From the NCBI RefSeq assembly GCF_002163675.1, contig NZ_CP019334.1, positions 506,001 to 570,000 on the forward strand: DNA of 64,000 nucleotides, written 5' to 3'. Positions 34,319 through 44,513 of the stretch are shown one piece after another. The DNA comes from Polaribacter sp. SA4-12. GTDB lineage: Bacteria > Bacteroidota > Bacteroidia > Flavobacteriales > Flavobacteriaceae. Every line of letters starts with the position of its first letter. Positions within the stretch are counted from its first letter, which is position 1. The notes beneath the pieces were generated by a model. The model had not been told where the DNA came from and did no database searches. It saw only the letters and a program-made list of their open reading frames with translations. The translations under genes and the position numbers were made by a program.

Positions 34319-34364
34319 TTTTTTTATAGTTAAAAAATATTGACCAGTAAAAACACTTTAGTTT

Positions 34365-35924
34365 ATGGCAAACCAAGATAAAATTAATGAGCTTATTGAA
34401 AAAAGAGCTCAAGCTAAGTTAGGTGGTGGAGAAAAACGTATTGATTCGCAACATGCAAAAGGTAAGTTAACAGCAAGAGAACGTATTGATATTCTTTTAG
34501 ATGAAGATAGTTTTGAAGAGTTTGACATGTTTGTTACTCACAGAACAAAATCTTTCGGCTTAGACAAACAAATTTATCTTTCTGATGGTGTTGTAACTGG
34601 TCACGGAACAATTGATGGTAGAATAGTGTATCTTTTTGCTCAAGATTTTACCGTTTTTGGAGGTTCGTTATCTGAAACTTATGCATTAAAAATTTGTAAA
34701 GTAATGGATATGGCCATGAAGATTGGTGTTCCATTAATTGGACTAAATGATTCTGGTGGAGCTCGTATTCAAGAAGGTGTAAGATCATTAGCTGGTTATG
34801 CTGAGATTTTTCAACGAAATATTATGGCTTCAGGGGTTATTCCTCAAATTTCTTCAATATTAGGACCTTGTGCAGGTGGAGCAGTTTATTCTCCGGCTTT
34901 AACAGATTTTACTATTATGACAGAAAACACAAGTTATATGTTTGTTACTGGGCCAAAAGTAGTAAAAACAGTAACTGGTGAAGTAGTAACAGCAGAACAA
35001 CTTGGAGGAGCTAAAATTCATTCAACTAGATCAGGTGTTTCTCATTTCTTAGCAAAAGATGACGAAGAAAATCTATTATTAGTTCGTAAGTTATTAAGTT
35101 ACTTGCCTTCTAATAACTTAGAAGAAGCTCCAATGCTTAAATGTAATGATCCTATTGATAGATTAGAGGATTCTTTAAATGAAATTATTCCTGAAAACCC
35201 AAATCAACCTTATGATATTGTTGATGTAATATCAACACTTGCTGATAATAGCGAATTCACTGAAGTTCACAGAAATTATGCAAGAAATATTTGTGTAGGT
35301 TTTGCAAGATTTAATGGTCGTCCTGTCGGTATTGTTGCCAATCAACCAAAATATTATGCTGGTGTTTTAGATATTGATGCTTCAAGAAAAGCTGCAAGAT
35401 TTGTTCGTTTTTGTGATGCTTTCAATATTCCAATTGTAACACTTGTTGATGTACCAGGTTTTTTACCAGGAACAGGTCAAGAATATGGTGGAATTATTTT
35501 ACACGGAGCAAAACTATTATTTGCTTATGGTGAAGCTACAGTGCCAAAAGTAACGATTACTTTACGTAAATCTTATGGTGGTGCTCACGATGTAATGAGC
35601 TGTAAACAATTAAGAGGTGATGTAAATTATGCATGGCCAACTGCAGAAATTGCAGTAATGGGAGCTAAAGGTGCTGTTGAAGTTTTAGAAGGATCTAATA
35701 TTAGAAAAATTGAAGATGCTACTGAAAAACAAGATTATATTCAGAAAAAAGAGGATGAGTACACTCAAAAATTTGCAAATCCTTATCAAGCAGCAAAATA
35801 TGGGTTTATTGATGATGTAATTGAGCCAAGAAATACACGTTTCAGAATTATTAGAGCGCTAGAGTTACTTCAAAATAAAAAAGATGTAAATCCTCCAAAA
35901 AAACACTCAAATATTCCATTATAA
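34365..35924 (+). CDS. mmdA: Methylmalonyl-CoA decarboxylase alpha subunit (carboxyltransferase)
   Basis: 519 residues, the propionyl-CoA carboxylase beta / MmdA family. Motifs: [17 protein letters not shown] (about 25-41), [30 protein letters not shown] (about 128-138) and the second-domain [13 protein letters not shown] with [14 protein letters not shown]. No biotin carboxylase gene is near; instead small pump subunits follow, so this protein transfers the carboxyl group of (S)-methylmalonyl-CoA to carrier biotin for sodium-coupled decarboxylation. Its stop overlaps the next start (TAATG). Confidence 0.93.
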   Translation: MANQDKINELIEKRAQAKLGGGEKRIDSQHAKGKLTARERIDILLDEDSFEEFDMFVTHRTKSFGLDKQIYLSDGVVTGHGTIDGRIVYLFAQDFTVFGGSLSETYALKICKVMDMAMKIGVPLIGLNDSGGARIQEGVRSLAGYAEIFQRNIMASGVIPQISSILGPCAGGAVYSPALTDFTIMTENTSYMFVTGPKVVKTVTGEVVTAEQLGGAKIHSTRSGVSHFLAKDDEENLLLVRKLLSYLPSNNLEEAPMLKCNDPIDRLEDSLNEIIPENPNQPYDIVDVISTLADNSEFTEVHRNYARNICVGFARFNGRPVGIVANQPKYYAGVLDIDASRKAARFVRFCDAFNIPIVTLVDVPGFLPGTGQEYGGIILHGAKLLFAYGEATVPKVTITLRKSYGGAHDVMSCKQLRGDVNYAWPTAEIAVMGAKGAVEVLEGSNIRKIEDATEKQDYIQKKEDEYTQKFANPYQAAKYGFIDDVIEPRNTRFRIIRALELLQNKKDVNPPKKHSNIPL

Positions 35925-36283
35925 TGATATATCTAACTGCAAATCCAGACATAATAAGTGAAGGTTATGTTATTTTAATTACTGGATTACTAATTGTTTT
36001 TAGTGCTTTAGTAACACTCGCACTTTTCTTTAATTATGGATTACCTGTAATGCTTTATGTATATAAAGTAATTACAAAAAGAAAAGATAAAAAAGTTAGC
36101 GAAATTAAAGTAAAAAGAGATAGTGATTTTACGGGAGAAATTGCTGCGGCAATTGGTGCTACAGTTCATATGTATATGAGTGAACAACATGACCACGAAA
36201 GCGCAATTTTAACCATTAAACAAGTTAAAAAAGCATATTCACCTTGGAGCTCTAAAATTTACGGAATTCAAAATAGATTATAA
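35924..36283 (+). CDS. OadG/MmdD-like membrane subunit of the sodium-pumping decarboxylase
   Basis: 119 residues. One N-terminal membrane helix (about 14-38, EGYVILITGLLIVFSALVTLALFF) and a polar tail with SDFTGEIAAAIGATVHMYMSEQ and a C-terminal SPWSSKIYGIQNRL. This matches the gamma/delta assembly subunits of oxaloacetate and methylmalonyl-CoA decarboxylases, which are poorly conserved and zinc-binding in studied cases (a His pair, QHDHES, is present). Starts within the mmdA stop; 3 nt to the biotin carrier gene. Confidence 0.85.
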   Translation: MIYLTANPDIISEGYVILITGLLIVFSALVTLALFFNYGLPVMLYVYKVITKRKDKKVSEIKVKRDSDFTGEIAAAIGATVHMYMSEQHDHESAILTIKQVKKAYSPWSSKIYGIQNRL

Positions 36284-36286
36284 CAA

Positions 36287-36706
36287 ATGAAAAGCTATAA
36301 ATTTAAAGTAAACGATAACGGATATACTGTTAATATAAAATCACATGAAGGCAATATTATTAACTTAGAGGTTAATGGTACTTCATATGAGGTGAAAATG
36401 AAGGAGGATATTAAAAAAACAAAAACACCTACTTTAGTTCGTGCTGCATCAAAAAGACCTGCAGAACCTTTAAAAGTAAATCCTAAATCTCAAAAAACAA
36501 AAATTGTTGCTCCAATTCCTGGTGTTGTATTATCTATTGATGTAAAGGTTGGTGATACACTTAAAGTTGGTGATAGAATGCTTGTTTTAGAGGCTATGAA
36601 AATGGAAAACAACATTGTTTGTGAAAAAGCAGGTACAATTACTGCTATAAATATTGTTGTTGGACAACAAGTATTACAAGACGAATTAATGATAGAATTA
36701 GAATAA
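36287..36706 (+). CDS. mmdC: Biotin carrier subunit of methylmalonyl-CoA decarboxylase
   Basis: 139 residues. The C-terminal biotinyl domain (about 70-139) contains the biotinylation motif EAMKMENN with Lys as the acceptor, preceded by IVAPIPGVVLSIDVKVGDTL. The N-terminal half is basic with a short Lys/Pro-containing linker. It shuttles carboxybiotin from MmdA to the membrane beta subunit. Gap to the beta gene is 10 nt. Confidence 0.94.
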   Translation: MKSYKFKVNDNGYTVNIKSHEGNIINLEVNGTSYEVKMKEDIKKTKTPTLVRAASKRPAEPLKVNPKSQKTKIVAPIPGVVLSIDVKVGDTLKVGDRMLVLEAMKMENNIVCEKAGTITAINIVVGQQVLQDELMIELE

Positions 36707-36716
36707 AATCATAAAC

Positions 36717-38045
36717 ATGAAAAAAGTAATTTTAATATTTTGTGTTTTATCATTATTAATATTTATTAGACCAATATTAGCATTTGACACAAATACTGAT
36801 TCCATAGACAACAGTACAGTAACTACTATACAAGTTGATAATGCTCCACAGGAAAGTGTGAGTGTTTTTGCAGGCGCATTTAAAGGAATATCAAAATTTT
36901 ATAGTTATACTGGTTTTGCAAATGCAACTTCAGGAAACTTAATAATGATTATAATCGGAATTGTATTCATTTATTTAGGAATTAAATATGATTATGAACC
37001 CTTACTACTAATCCCAATTGGTACAGGTGTTATATTAGGTAATATTCCTTTTGTAGCCGGAAATCAAACGGGTATTTATGAAACAGGATCTGTATTAAAC
37101 TATCTTTATTTTGGGGTAGTAAAAGGAATTTATCCGCCATTAATTTTCTTAGGAATTGGAGCAATGACAGATTTCTCTTCATTAATTGCAAATCCTAAAT
37201 TAATGCTTTTAGGAGCAGCTGCTCAAATTGGTGTATTTGCAACTTTTATGGGAGCTTTATATTTAGGGTTTACCCTTCCTGAGGCTGGTGCAATTGGAAT
37301 TATTGGTGGTGCAGATGGACCAACAGCTATTTTTCTTTCATCTAAATTAGCAAATGGTATAAATATATTACCTGATGGTACAACCGTAAAAAACTTAATT
37401 GGTCCTATTGCAATTGCTGCATATTCTTATATGGCTTTGGTTCCTGTAATTCAACCTCCTTTAATGCGTTTGTTAGTTTCTAAAGAAGATAGAAAGATTA
37501 AAATGAAACCACCAAGAGCGGTAACTCAAAAAGAAAAAATGATTTTTCCTGTGGTAGCTTTAATTTTAACAACATTTATTTCTCCAAGTGCACTGCCTTT
37601 ACTAGGTATGTTATTCTTCGGTAACTTATTAAAAGAATCTGGTAGAACAGAAAGATTAGCAGATACTGCACGTACTAAGTTAATTGATATTGTAACTATA
37701 TTATTAGGTGTTACAGTAGGAGCATCAACACAAGCAGACATCTTTATTACTAAAGATTCTATGTTAATTTTTGGGCTAGGAGCAATATCATTTGTAATTG
37801 CAACTTGTGGAGGTTTATTATTTGCTAAATTTATGAATCTATTCTTAAAAGGAGATAATAGAATTAACCCATTAATTGGTGCGGCGGGAGTTTCAGCCGT
37901 TCCTGATAGCGCAAGGGTTGTACATACTGAAGGTTTAAAATATGATTCTAGTAATTATTTATTAATGCACGCTATGGCTCCAAACGTTTCTGGGGTAATA
38001 GGTTCTGCAATTGCTGCTGGTATTATATTAAGTTTCTTAGGATAA
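36717..38045 (+). CDS. mmdB: Sodium-translocating decarboxylase beta subunit
   Basis: 442 residues, about ten membrane helices. Hallmark segments are FLGIGAMTDFSSLIANPKLM, GADGPTAIFLSSKLA (the conserved Asp region for Na+ binding) and the C-terminal LIGAAGVSAVPDSARVVH. The N-terminus carries a signal-peptide-like hydrophobic stretch and a polar segment of about 45 residues before the normal first helix, longer than in typical OadB. It decarboxylates carboxybiotin and exports Na+. Confidence 0.94.
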   Translation: MKKVILIFCVLSLLIFIRPILAFDTNTDSIDNSTVTTIQVDNAPQESVSVFAGAFKGISKFYSYTGFANATSGNLIMIIIGIVFIYLGIKYDYEPLLLIPIGTGVILGNIPFVAGNQTGIYETGSVLNYLYFGVVKGIYPPLIFLGIGAMTDFSSLIANPKLMLLGAAAQIGVFATFMGALYLGFTLPEAGAIGIIGGADGPTAIFLSSKLANGINILPDGTTVKNLIGPIAIAAYSYMALVPVIQPPLMRLLVSKEDRKIKMKPPRAVTQKEKMIFPVVALILTTFISPSALPLLGMLFFGNLLKESGRTERLADTARTKLIDIVTILLGVTVGASTQADIFITKDSMLIFGLGAISFVIATCGGLLFAKFMNLFLKGDNRINPLIGAAGVSAVPDSARVVHTEGLKYDSSNYLLMHAMAPNVSGVIGSAIAAGIILSFLG

Positions 38046-38096
38046 AAAATGAAAATAAGTATATAATTAAAACAATAAGTTTTAAATTTTAATAAA

Positions 38097-39386
38097 ATGA
38101 AAATACCAAACAAAATGACAGCCGCAGATGCTGTTAAAATTATTAAATCTGGAGACAGGGTTTTAATTCAAGGAGGTTCAGCAACGCCACAAGCATTGAT
38201 ACATGCTATGGTTGATAGAGCACCTGAATTAAGAAATGTTGAAATTGTACATTTACACACAGAAGGTGCTTGTGGTTATACAGCTCCAGAACTAAGAGAA
38301 AGTTTCCATACTAATGCTTTTTTCATTGGTGGAAATGTTCGTAAAATGATTGGAAACACAGTAGATTACATTCCAATTTTCTTAAGTGATATTCCAAGTT
38401 TATTTCGTCAAGGATATATGGATTTAGACGTAGTAATGGTAAATGTTTCACCTCCAGATAAACATGGTTTTTGTTCTTTAGGAGTATCTGTAGATATTGT
38501 ACTTTCTGGTATTGAACAAGGGAAAAAGATAATTGCTCAAATTAACCCTCGTATGCCACGTACTTTTGGAGATGCACAAATTGATATCAATAAATTTGAT
38601 GCATGTGTTGAAATTTCAGAAGAAATATACGAAATGAAATTTGTAGCCCCTTCTGAAACTGAAAAAGCAATTGGTAAAAATATTGCTGGTATTATTGAAG
38701 ATGGAGCAACATTACAAATGGGTATTGGAGGTATTCCAAACGCAGTATTAACGTTCTTACATAATCACAAAAATTTAGGAGTACATACAGAAATGTTTTC
38801 TGAAGGAATTGTAGATTTAGTAAAAAAAGGAGTTGTAAATGGTTCTCAAAAGAAAGTAAATCCTTACAAAATTGTATCAGGATTTGCAATGGGAACTCGT
38901 AATTTGTATGATTTTATGGATGACAATCCTGAAATTGAAATGTTAGATATTGCTTATGTAAATGATACATCTATAATTCGCCAAAACCCAAAAGTAACTG
39001 CTATTAACTCTGCTATTGAAGTAGATTTAACTGGTCAAATTTGTGCTGATTCAATTGGACCAAGAATGTTCTCTGGTGTTGGTGGTCAAATGGACTTTAT
39101 GCGTGGTGCAGCTCTTTCTGAAGGTGGTAAACCAATTTGCGCAATTACTTCTACTACAGGTAAAGGAGTTTCTAAAATTACACCTATGTTAAAACAAGGA
39201 GCTGGTGTAGTAACTACACGTGCACATGCTCGTCTTGTAGTTACAGAATATGGTGTTGCTGAATTATTTGGTAGAAACTTAAAACAACGTGCTCAGGCTC
39301 TAAGAGATATTGCACACCCAGATCATAGAGAAGAATTAGATAAAGCTATTTTCGAAAGATTCAAAAGTAGTTTAATGACAAAATAA
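38097..39386 (+). CDS. Acetyl-CoA hydrolase/CoA-transferase (likely propionyl-CoA:succinate CoA-transferase)
   Basis: 429 residues, family I CoA-transferase of the acetyl-CoA hydrolase/transferase type. Motifs: GDRVLIQGGSATPQALIHAM near the N-terminus, LQMGIGGIPNAVLTFL (about 206-221), GGQMDFMRGA and the C-terminal EYGVAELFGRNLKQRAQAL. In this operon the natural role is moving CoA between propionyl-CoA (or acetyl-CoA) and succinate, closing the succinate-propionate cycle. Substrate preference cannot be read directly. Confidence 0.85.
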   Translation: MKIPNKMTAADAVKIIKSGDRVLIQGGSATPQALIHAMVDRAPELRNVEIVHLHTEGACGYTAPELRESFHTNAFFIGGNVRKMIGNTVDYIPIFLSDIPSLFRQGYMDLDVVMVNVSPPDKHGFCSLGVSVDIVLSGIEQGKKIIAQINPRMPRTFGDAQIDINKFDACVEISEEIYEMKFVAPSETEKAIGKNIAGIIEDGATLQMGIGGIPNAVLTFLHNHKNLGVHTEMFSEGIVDLVKKGVVNGSQKKVNPYKIVSGFAMGTRNLYDFMDDNPEIEMLDIAYVNDTSIIRQNPKVTAINSAIEVDLTGQICADSIGPRMFSGVGGQMDFMRGAALSEGGKPICAITSTTGKGVSKITPMLKQGAGVVTTRAHARLVVTEYGVAELFGRNLKQRAQALRDIAHPDHREELDKAIFERFKSSLMTK

Positions 39387-39394
39387 ATTTATTG

Positions 39395-39438
39395 AAGTTA
39401 TAGTTCTTTATAAGTAAAATTTTAAAGAACTTTAACTT
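39395..39438 (+). repeat. Intra-operon hairpin between CoA-transferase and mutA
   Basis: Arms AAGTTATAGTTCTTTA (39395-39410) and TAAAGAACTTTAACTT (39423-39438), 16 bp with one internal mismatch pair. No long T tract follows. It may be an mRNA processing or stabilising site or an attenuator that reduces mutase expression. Confidence 0.6.
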
Positions 39439-39465
39439 TTAAAATATTTCATAAATTCAAATATA

Positions 39466-41256
39466 ATGAGCGATAAAAATAAAGCACTTTTTTCTGATTT
39501 CCCTTCAGTTTCTACTGAACAGTGGATGGAAAGAGTGACCGCAGATTTAAAAGGAGCTGATTTTGATAAAAAACTAGTTTGGAAAAACCTAACTGGTATC
39601 GATATTCAACCTTGCTACAATACTGAAAACAAAATTACACAGCTTAAAAATACAGGAGAAAACTCACAATCATTAGTGAATTATCGAAGTGTTAAAGTTG
39701 CAAATGCTGAAACAGGTAATAAACTAGCTGTTAAAGCTGTTGAAGAAGGAATGAACGGAATCATTTTCCAAATGCAAGAAAATGTATCTGTTGAAACTCT
39801 TTTAAACGGATTAGATTTAAACACAACAACTGTTTCTTTTGAAATAGTAACTGATGCTATTGATTTTACTAAAAATTTAGTTGCTTATGCAAAAGATAGC
39901 GATTTAAAAGGGTACATCAATACAGCAATTATTTCTAACTATGTAACAACAGGTTCTTTTGATGATAGTCAAATTGAAACTGTTGTAGAATTAGTGAAAT
40001 TAACAGCAAATTTCCCAAACTTTAAAGCGATTACAATTTCTGGAACAGAATATTTAGATTCTGGTGCAAACCAAGTTCAAGAAATTGCATATACTTTAAA
40101 CTCTTTAGTTTTCTTAACTGAAAAACTAGTAGAAAAAAATGTATCAGTTCAATCAATATTCGATAACCTAAACTTTCAATTAGCAATTGGTTTAGAATAT
40201 TTTGTTGAAATTGGAAAATTTAGAGCATTTAATAATTTATTAGCAGAAGTAGCTAATAAATATGGTGTAGCAGAATTTGCAAATACAATTACAGCAAAAA
40301 CGTCTATTTGGAGCAAATCAATAACTGATGCAGAAACTAATTTGTTACGTTGTACTACAGAAGCAATGGCTGCAATATTAGGTAATGTAGATGGTGTTTT
40401 AATTGATGCTTACGATAAAGAGTTTAAAAACCCTTCAGATTTTTCAAGTAGAGTAGCAGGAAACATTACTACTATTTTAAGAGAAGAATCTTACTTTGGT
40501 AAAGTATCTAATCCAGTTGATGGATCTTACTATATTGAAGAAGTAAGTTCTAAAATTGCAGAAAAAGCTTTAGAGTTGTTTCAAACAATTGAAGCTAATG
40601 GTGGTTTTTATACTGCTTTTGAAAACGAAACTATTCAACAACAAATTGCTGAAATTCGTTTAAAAAAATTAAAATTAATTAGTCAACGTAGAACTCCAAT
40701 GGTAGGTATTAATAAATACCCTAACTTAATGGAAACTGTTCCTACAGAACTACTTTCTAAAGGAAGTGATGATAATTCAAAAGTATTAACTCCAAGAAGA
40801 GCTTCTTTAGAAATTGAAGCTATGAGAAGAGTTACTGAAGAATTAGTTGCAGATACAAATGTGCGTCCAATTGTACAATTAGCTAGTTATGGTAATTTAA
40901 ATATGCGTAAAGCAAGAGCTGCTTTTGCGTATGATTTTATTGGTGTAAGTGGTTTTGACGTTCATCAAGAAGAAAGTTTTGAAAATGCAGAAATAGCGGC
41001 TTCAGAAAGTGCAAAAGGTGAGGCTCACGTTGTTGTTATTTGTAGTTCTGATAAAGATTACGATGAAACTGCTGTTGACTTTATAAAAGCATTTAGAGCT
41101 ATTAATACTGATAAAGTATTATTATTAGCAGGTGCTCCAAAAAATATGGACGAATTAACTGAAGCTGGTTTAGACGGTGTTGTAAATATGAGAACAGATG
41201 TTCTTGTAGCACTTTCTAGCATTCAGAAAAAAGTTCAAAAAACATTAAAATCTTAA
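39466..41256 (+). CDS. mutA: Methylmalonyl-CoA mutase small subunit
   Basis: 596 residues. Mutase-like TIM barrel followed by a flavodoxin-like C-terminal domain. The C-terminal domain lacks the cobalamin-binding DxHxxG motif (it reads [11 protein letters not shown] in that area), and the barrel has lost active-site residues, as in all MutA-type non-catalytic subunits. Pairs with the catalytic subunit encoded 5 nt downstream. Confidence 0.94.
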   Translation: MSDKNKALFSDFPSVSTEQWMERVTADLKGADFDKKLVWKNLTGIDIQPCYNTENKITQLKNTGENSQSLVNYRSVKVANAETGNKLAVKAVEEGMNGIIFQMQENVSVETLLNGLDLNTTTVSFEIVTDAIDFTKNLVAYAKDSDLKGYINTAIISNYVTTGSFDDSQIETVVELVKLTANFPNFKAITISGTEYLDSGANQVQEIAYTLNSLVFLTEKLVEKNVSVQSIFDNLNFQLAIGLEYFVEIGKFRAFNNLLAEVANKYGVAEFANTITAKTSIWSKSITDAETNLLRCTTEAMAAILGNVDGVLIDAYDKEFKNPSDFSSRVAGNITTILREESYFGKVSNPVDGSYYIEEVSSKIAEKALELFQTIEANGGFYTAFENETIQQQIAEIRLKKLKLISQRRTPMVGINKYPNLMETVPTELLSKGSDDNSKVLTPRRASLEIEAMRRVTEELVADTNVRPIVQLASYGNLNMRKARAAFAYDFIGVSGFDVHQEESFENAEIAASESAKGEAHVVVICSSDKDYDETAVDFIKAFRAINTDKVLLLAGAPKNMDELTEAGLDGVVNMRTDVLVALSSIQKKVQKTLKS

Positions 41257-41261
41257 GAAGT

Positions 41262-43394
41262 ATGAAACCAGATTTTTCAGATATAAAATTAAATTCAGCT
41301 GTTAAGCAAACAGTTGCAACTTCAGAGAATCAAGACGTTTGGAATACTCCTGAAGGGATCCCAGTAAAAAAACAATTTACAAAAGAAGATATTTCAGAAG
41401 CAGAACATTTAGGTTTTGCAGCGGGTGTACCTCCTTTTTTAAGAGGACCATATAGCGCAATGTATGCAATGCGTCCTTGGACAATTAGACAATATGCAGG
41501 TTTTTCTACTGCAGAAGAATCTAATGCGTTCTATAGAAGAAACTTAGCAGCAGGTCAAAAAGGACTTTCAGTTGCTTTTGATTTAGCTACACACCGTGGT
41601 TACGATTCAGATCACCCACGTGTAACTGGTGATGTTGGTAAAGCAGGTGTTGCTATAGATTCTATTTTAGATATGGAAATTTTGTTCGATCAAATTCCAT
41701 TGGATAAAATGTCTGTTTCTATGACAATGAATGGTGCAGTTTTACCAATTATGGCTTTTTACATTGCAGCAGCAAGAAAACAAGGAGTTCCTTTAGATCA
41801 ACTTTCTGGTACGATTCAGAATGATATTTTAAAAGAATTCATGGTACGTAATACATATATTTATCCACCAGCTCCTTCAATGAAGATTATTGGTGATATT
41901 TTTGATTACACTACTAAATTGATGCCTAAGTTTAACTCTATTTCTATTAGTGGTTACCATATGCAAGAAGCTGGTGCAACTGCAGATATTGAATTAGCAT
42001 ACACTTTAGCCGATGGGATGGAATACATTAGAACTGGATTAAAATCTGGTTTAAAAATTGATGAATTCGCACCTCGTTTATCTTTCTTCTGGGCTGTAGG
42101 AATGAATCATTTTATGGAAATTGCTAAAATGCGTGCTGCACGTATGCTTTGGGCAAAAATCATTAAATCTTTCAACCCAACAAATCCAAAATCAATGGCA
42201 TTGCGTACGCATAGTCAGACATCTGGATGGAGTTTAAGTGAGCAAGATCCTTTTAATAACGTAGCACGTACTTGTGTAGAGGCAATGGCAGCTACATTAG
42301 GAGGAACGCAATCTTTACACACAAATGCATTGGATGAAGCAATTGCTTTACCAACAGATTTCTCTGCAAGAATTGCGCGTAATACGCAAATCTTTATTCA
42401 AGATGAAACGCAAACAACGAAATCAGTTGACCCTTGGGCTGGATCTTACTATGTTGAGTACTTAACTCAAGAAATAGCTAAGAAAGCTTGGAAATTAATT
42501 GAAGAAGTTGAAGAATTAGGTGGAATGGCAAAAGCTATTGAAACTGGAGTTCCGAAATTACGTATTGAAGAAGCATCTGCACGTAAACAAGCTCGATTAG
42601 ATTCAGCTCAAGATATTTTAGTAGGAGTTAATAAATTTAAAACTACTGAAAAAACGAATATTGAAATCTTAGATGTTGATAATACAGTTGTAAGAGATTC
42701 TCAAATTGCACGTTTAAATAAAATGAAAGCTGAACGTGATTCTCACGTAGTTGCCGCAAACTTAAAAGCATTAGAAAATTGTGCTGGAGGTGGAGAAGGT
42801 AATTTATTAGCTTTAGCTGTTGAAGCTGCAGAAAATTTTGCTACATTGGGTGAAATATCTGATGCTTTAGAAGTTCATTTTGGAAGACATAAAGCAGATA
42901 CTAAATTGATAAGTGGTGTGTACGGAAAAGAAGTAAATGACGATAGTACGTTTGCGAAAGCGCAAAAAATGACTGATAAATTTGCAGAAATTGAAGGTCG
43001 TCGTCCAAGAGTTATGATTGCAAAAATGGGTCAAGATGGGCATGATAGAGGTGCAAAAGTTGTTGCTTCTAGTTTTGCTGATTTAGGTTTTGATGTTGAT
43101 ATGGGGGGGTTATTCCAAACTCCTGAAGAAGTTGCAAAACAAGCTGTTGAAAACGATGTACATTTTGTTGGAGCATCTAGTTTAGCTGCTGGTCACAAAA
43201 CTTTAATTCCTCAATTAATTGGTGAATTAGAAAAAATGGGAAGACCAGATATTATGGTTTTTGCTGGAGGAGTAATACCTGCACAAGATTATGATTATTT
43301 ATTAGAAAGAAAAGTAGCAGCCATTTTTGGTCCTGGTACTGTAATTTCTGAATCTGCGATTACTATTATGGAAAAATATTTAGAGCAAGAATAA
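41262..43394 (+). CDS. mutB: Methylmalonyl-CoA mutase large (catalytic) subunit
   Basis: 710 residues. Substrate-binding barrel with [24 protein letters not shown] (quoted in part), [19 protein letters not shown] and the C-terminal cobalamin domain with [10 protein letters not shown], the DxHxxG base-off B12 motif. Adenosylcobalamin-dependent interconversion of (R)-methylmalonyl-CoA and succinyl-CoA. Last gene of the operon, closed by a strong terminator. Its chaperone GTPase MeaB is encoded on the opposite strand at 44514-45518. Confidence 0.97.
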   Translation: MKPDFSDIKLNSAVKQTVATSENQDVWNTPEGIPVKKQFTKEDISEAEHLGFAAGVPPFLRGPYSAMYAMRPWTIRQYAGFSTAEESNAFYRRNLAAGQKGLSVAFDLATHRGYDSDHPRVTGDVGKAGVAIDSILDMEILFDQIPLDKMSVSMTMNGAVLPIMAFYIAAARKQGVPLDQLSGTIQNDILKEFMVRNTYIYPPAPSMKIIGDIFDYTTKLMPKFNSISISGYHMQEAGATADIELAYTLADGMEYIRTGLKSGLKIDEFAPRLSFFWAVGMNHFMEIAKMRAARMLWAKIIKSFNPTNPKSMALRTHSQTSGWSLSEQDPFNNVARTCVEAMAATLGGTQSLHTNALDEAIALPTDFSARIARNTQIFIQDETQTTKSVDPWAGSYYVEYLTQEIAKKAWKLIEEVEELGGMAKAIETGVPKLRIEEASARKQARLDSAQDILVGVNKFKTTEKTNIEILDVDNTVVRDSQIARLNKMKAERDSHVVAANLKALENCAGGGEGNLLALAVEAAENFATLGEISDALEVHFGRHKADTKLISGVYGKEVNDDSTFAKAQKMTDKFAEIEGRRPRVMIAKMGQDGHDRGAKVVASSFADLGFDVDMGGLFQTPEEVAKQAVENDVHFVGASSLAAGHKTLIPQLIGELEKMGRPDIMVFAGGVIPAQDYDYLLERKVAAIFGPGTVISESAITIMEKYLEQE

Positions 43395-43411
43395 GTTCTA
43401 AATTTCAGATT

Positions 43412-43447
43412 AAAAAGCCCAAACATTTTAATGTTTGGGCTTTTTTT
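43412..43447 (+). terminator. Rho-independent terminator of the methylmalonyl-CoA operon
   Basis: Stem AAAAAGCCCAAACATT / AATGTTTGGGCTTTTT followed by more T. Confidence 0.93.
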
Positions 43448-43726
43448 AGTTCTTTAAAGAAATCATATAAAAAGAAATAGTTACCCACAACTTTGTCTTT
43501 TAGACGTTAGGGGAAATCACATGAAGCCAAATAATTTTAGTTTTCTATTAGAATGAAACTACTCCTAGAGTTTATCTTGAACTTATTAGAAAAGTGAAAT
43601 GATACAATATTTAAGTTTTTTATAAATCGGCTTTCATTCATAATAGCTAAAAAAACGGCGATTATTTTCGGAAAACAGATAAGTTATCCCGCTAATTTTG
43701 AAGATTAACGTAGAAAAAGCTAATCA
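43448..43726. other. Intergenic region without recognised gene
   Basis: About 280 bp between the mutB terminator and the convergent thioesterase gene. It has slightly higher GC blocks (TAGACGTTAGGGGAAATCAC at about 43500) than its surroundings but no intact ORF, no inverted repeat of note and no recognisable mobile element. Confidence 0.5.
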
Positions 43727-44479
43727 TCAATATTTATTCCAAAGGGTTGTAGCCGTTGCACAAACTTTACCACTGCCTTCAATTTTTATGGTATGTATAA
43801 AAGAGTTTTCTGCTTTGTTTTTCTCAGTTAACGATAAAACTGTATCACCATATTGTGCTTCAGATATAAAACGACCATCTATTTTATGTAAAAAATAATT
43901 CTCAGAAATTTCTTCAGGGATAGATTCAATAACCCATTGTAAATATCTAATATTATTTACGTGTTTATTCATATCTGTATCATACCGATTCACCCTAAAT
44001 TGATTTGTAATGTCAGCGTAATCTACTGCACTTATTTTTTTCTTAATATCGCTAGAAATAGATTCTTCATTAAGGTAAGACCATTTTTCTTTAATTTCAT
44101 TAAAAATAGGTATTGGTCTTCTTTTTTCTATATCAAAGAAAACCCATAAACCCTTAGCGCGACCAATGATATTTTTATTTTCATCATAAATAATATTTTC
44201 TCTATAACCTTTAATAGAGGAGTAACTAGACAACCATGTTTTAACCGTAATTTTTTCTTTATAGTTAGGGTAACGATCCATTTGTAAAATACCAGAAACT
44301 AAAACCCAACCTACATTTTTCTTTACAAGATCAAATAAACTATGGCCTATTGAATAAGAATGATCTGCCGCTGTCTCTTCTAGCAATCCTAAAATGATTG
44401 TAGGCGTTGCTAATCCAAATTTATTCATTTCAAAATAACGTAATTCAAATTGCTTCTCAAAATAATTATCAAATGTCAT
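43727..44479 (-). CDS. Acyl-ACP thioesterase-like protein (double hotdog)
   Basis: 250 residues. Two hotdog domains of the FatA/acyl-ACP thioesterase family: first domain FELRYFEMNKFGLATPTIILGLLEETAADHS (quoted in part), second domain FRVNRYDTDMNKHVNNIRYLQWVIESIP with the catalytic Asn/His (NKHVNN). It would release acyl chains from ACP or CoA. It overlaps nothing and lies 34 nt downstream of meaB on the same strand, so it may be co-expressed with that mutase chaperone. Confidence 0.88.
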   Translation of the reverse strand: MTFDNYFEKQFELRYFEMNKFGLATPTIILGLLEETAADHSYSIGHSLFDLVKKNVGWVLVSGILQMDRYPNYKEKITVKTWLSSYSSIKGYRENIIYDENKNIIGRAKGLWVFFDIEKRRPIPIFNEIKEKWSYLNEESISSDIKKKISAVDYADITNQFRVNRYDTDMNKHVNNIRYLQWVIESIPEEISENYFLHKIDGRFISEAQYGDTVLSLTEKNKAENSFIHTIKIEGSGKVCATATTLWNKY

Positions 44480-44513
44480 ATTTTATATTTTGAAGGTTTA
44501 AATCCGTTATTTT

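Noticed and set aside
34365..36706. ATP-dependent propionyl-CoA carboxylase
   Set aside because: No biotin carboxylase gene is present in the operon, whereas OadG-like and beta pump subunits are.
43448..43726. Possible IS fragment in the gap after mutB
   Set aside because: No transposase-like frame, terminal repeats or target duplication could be found.
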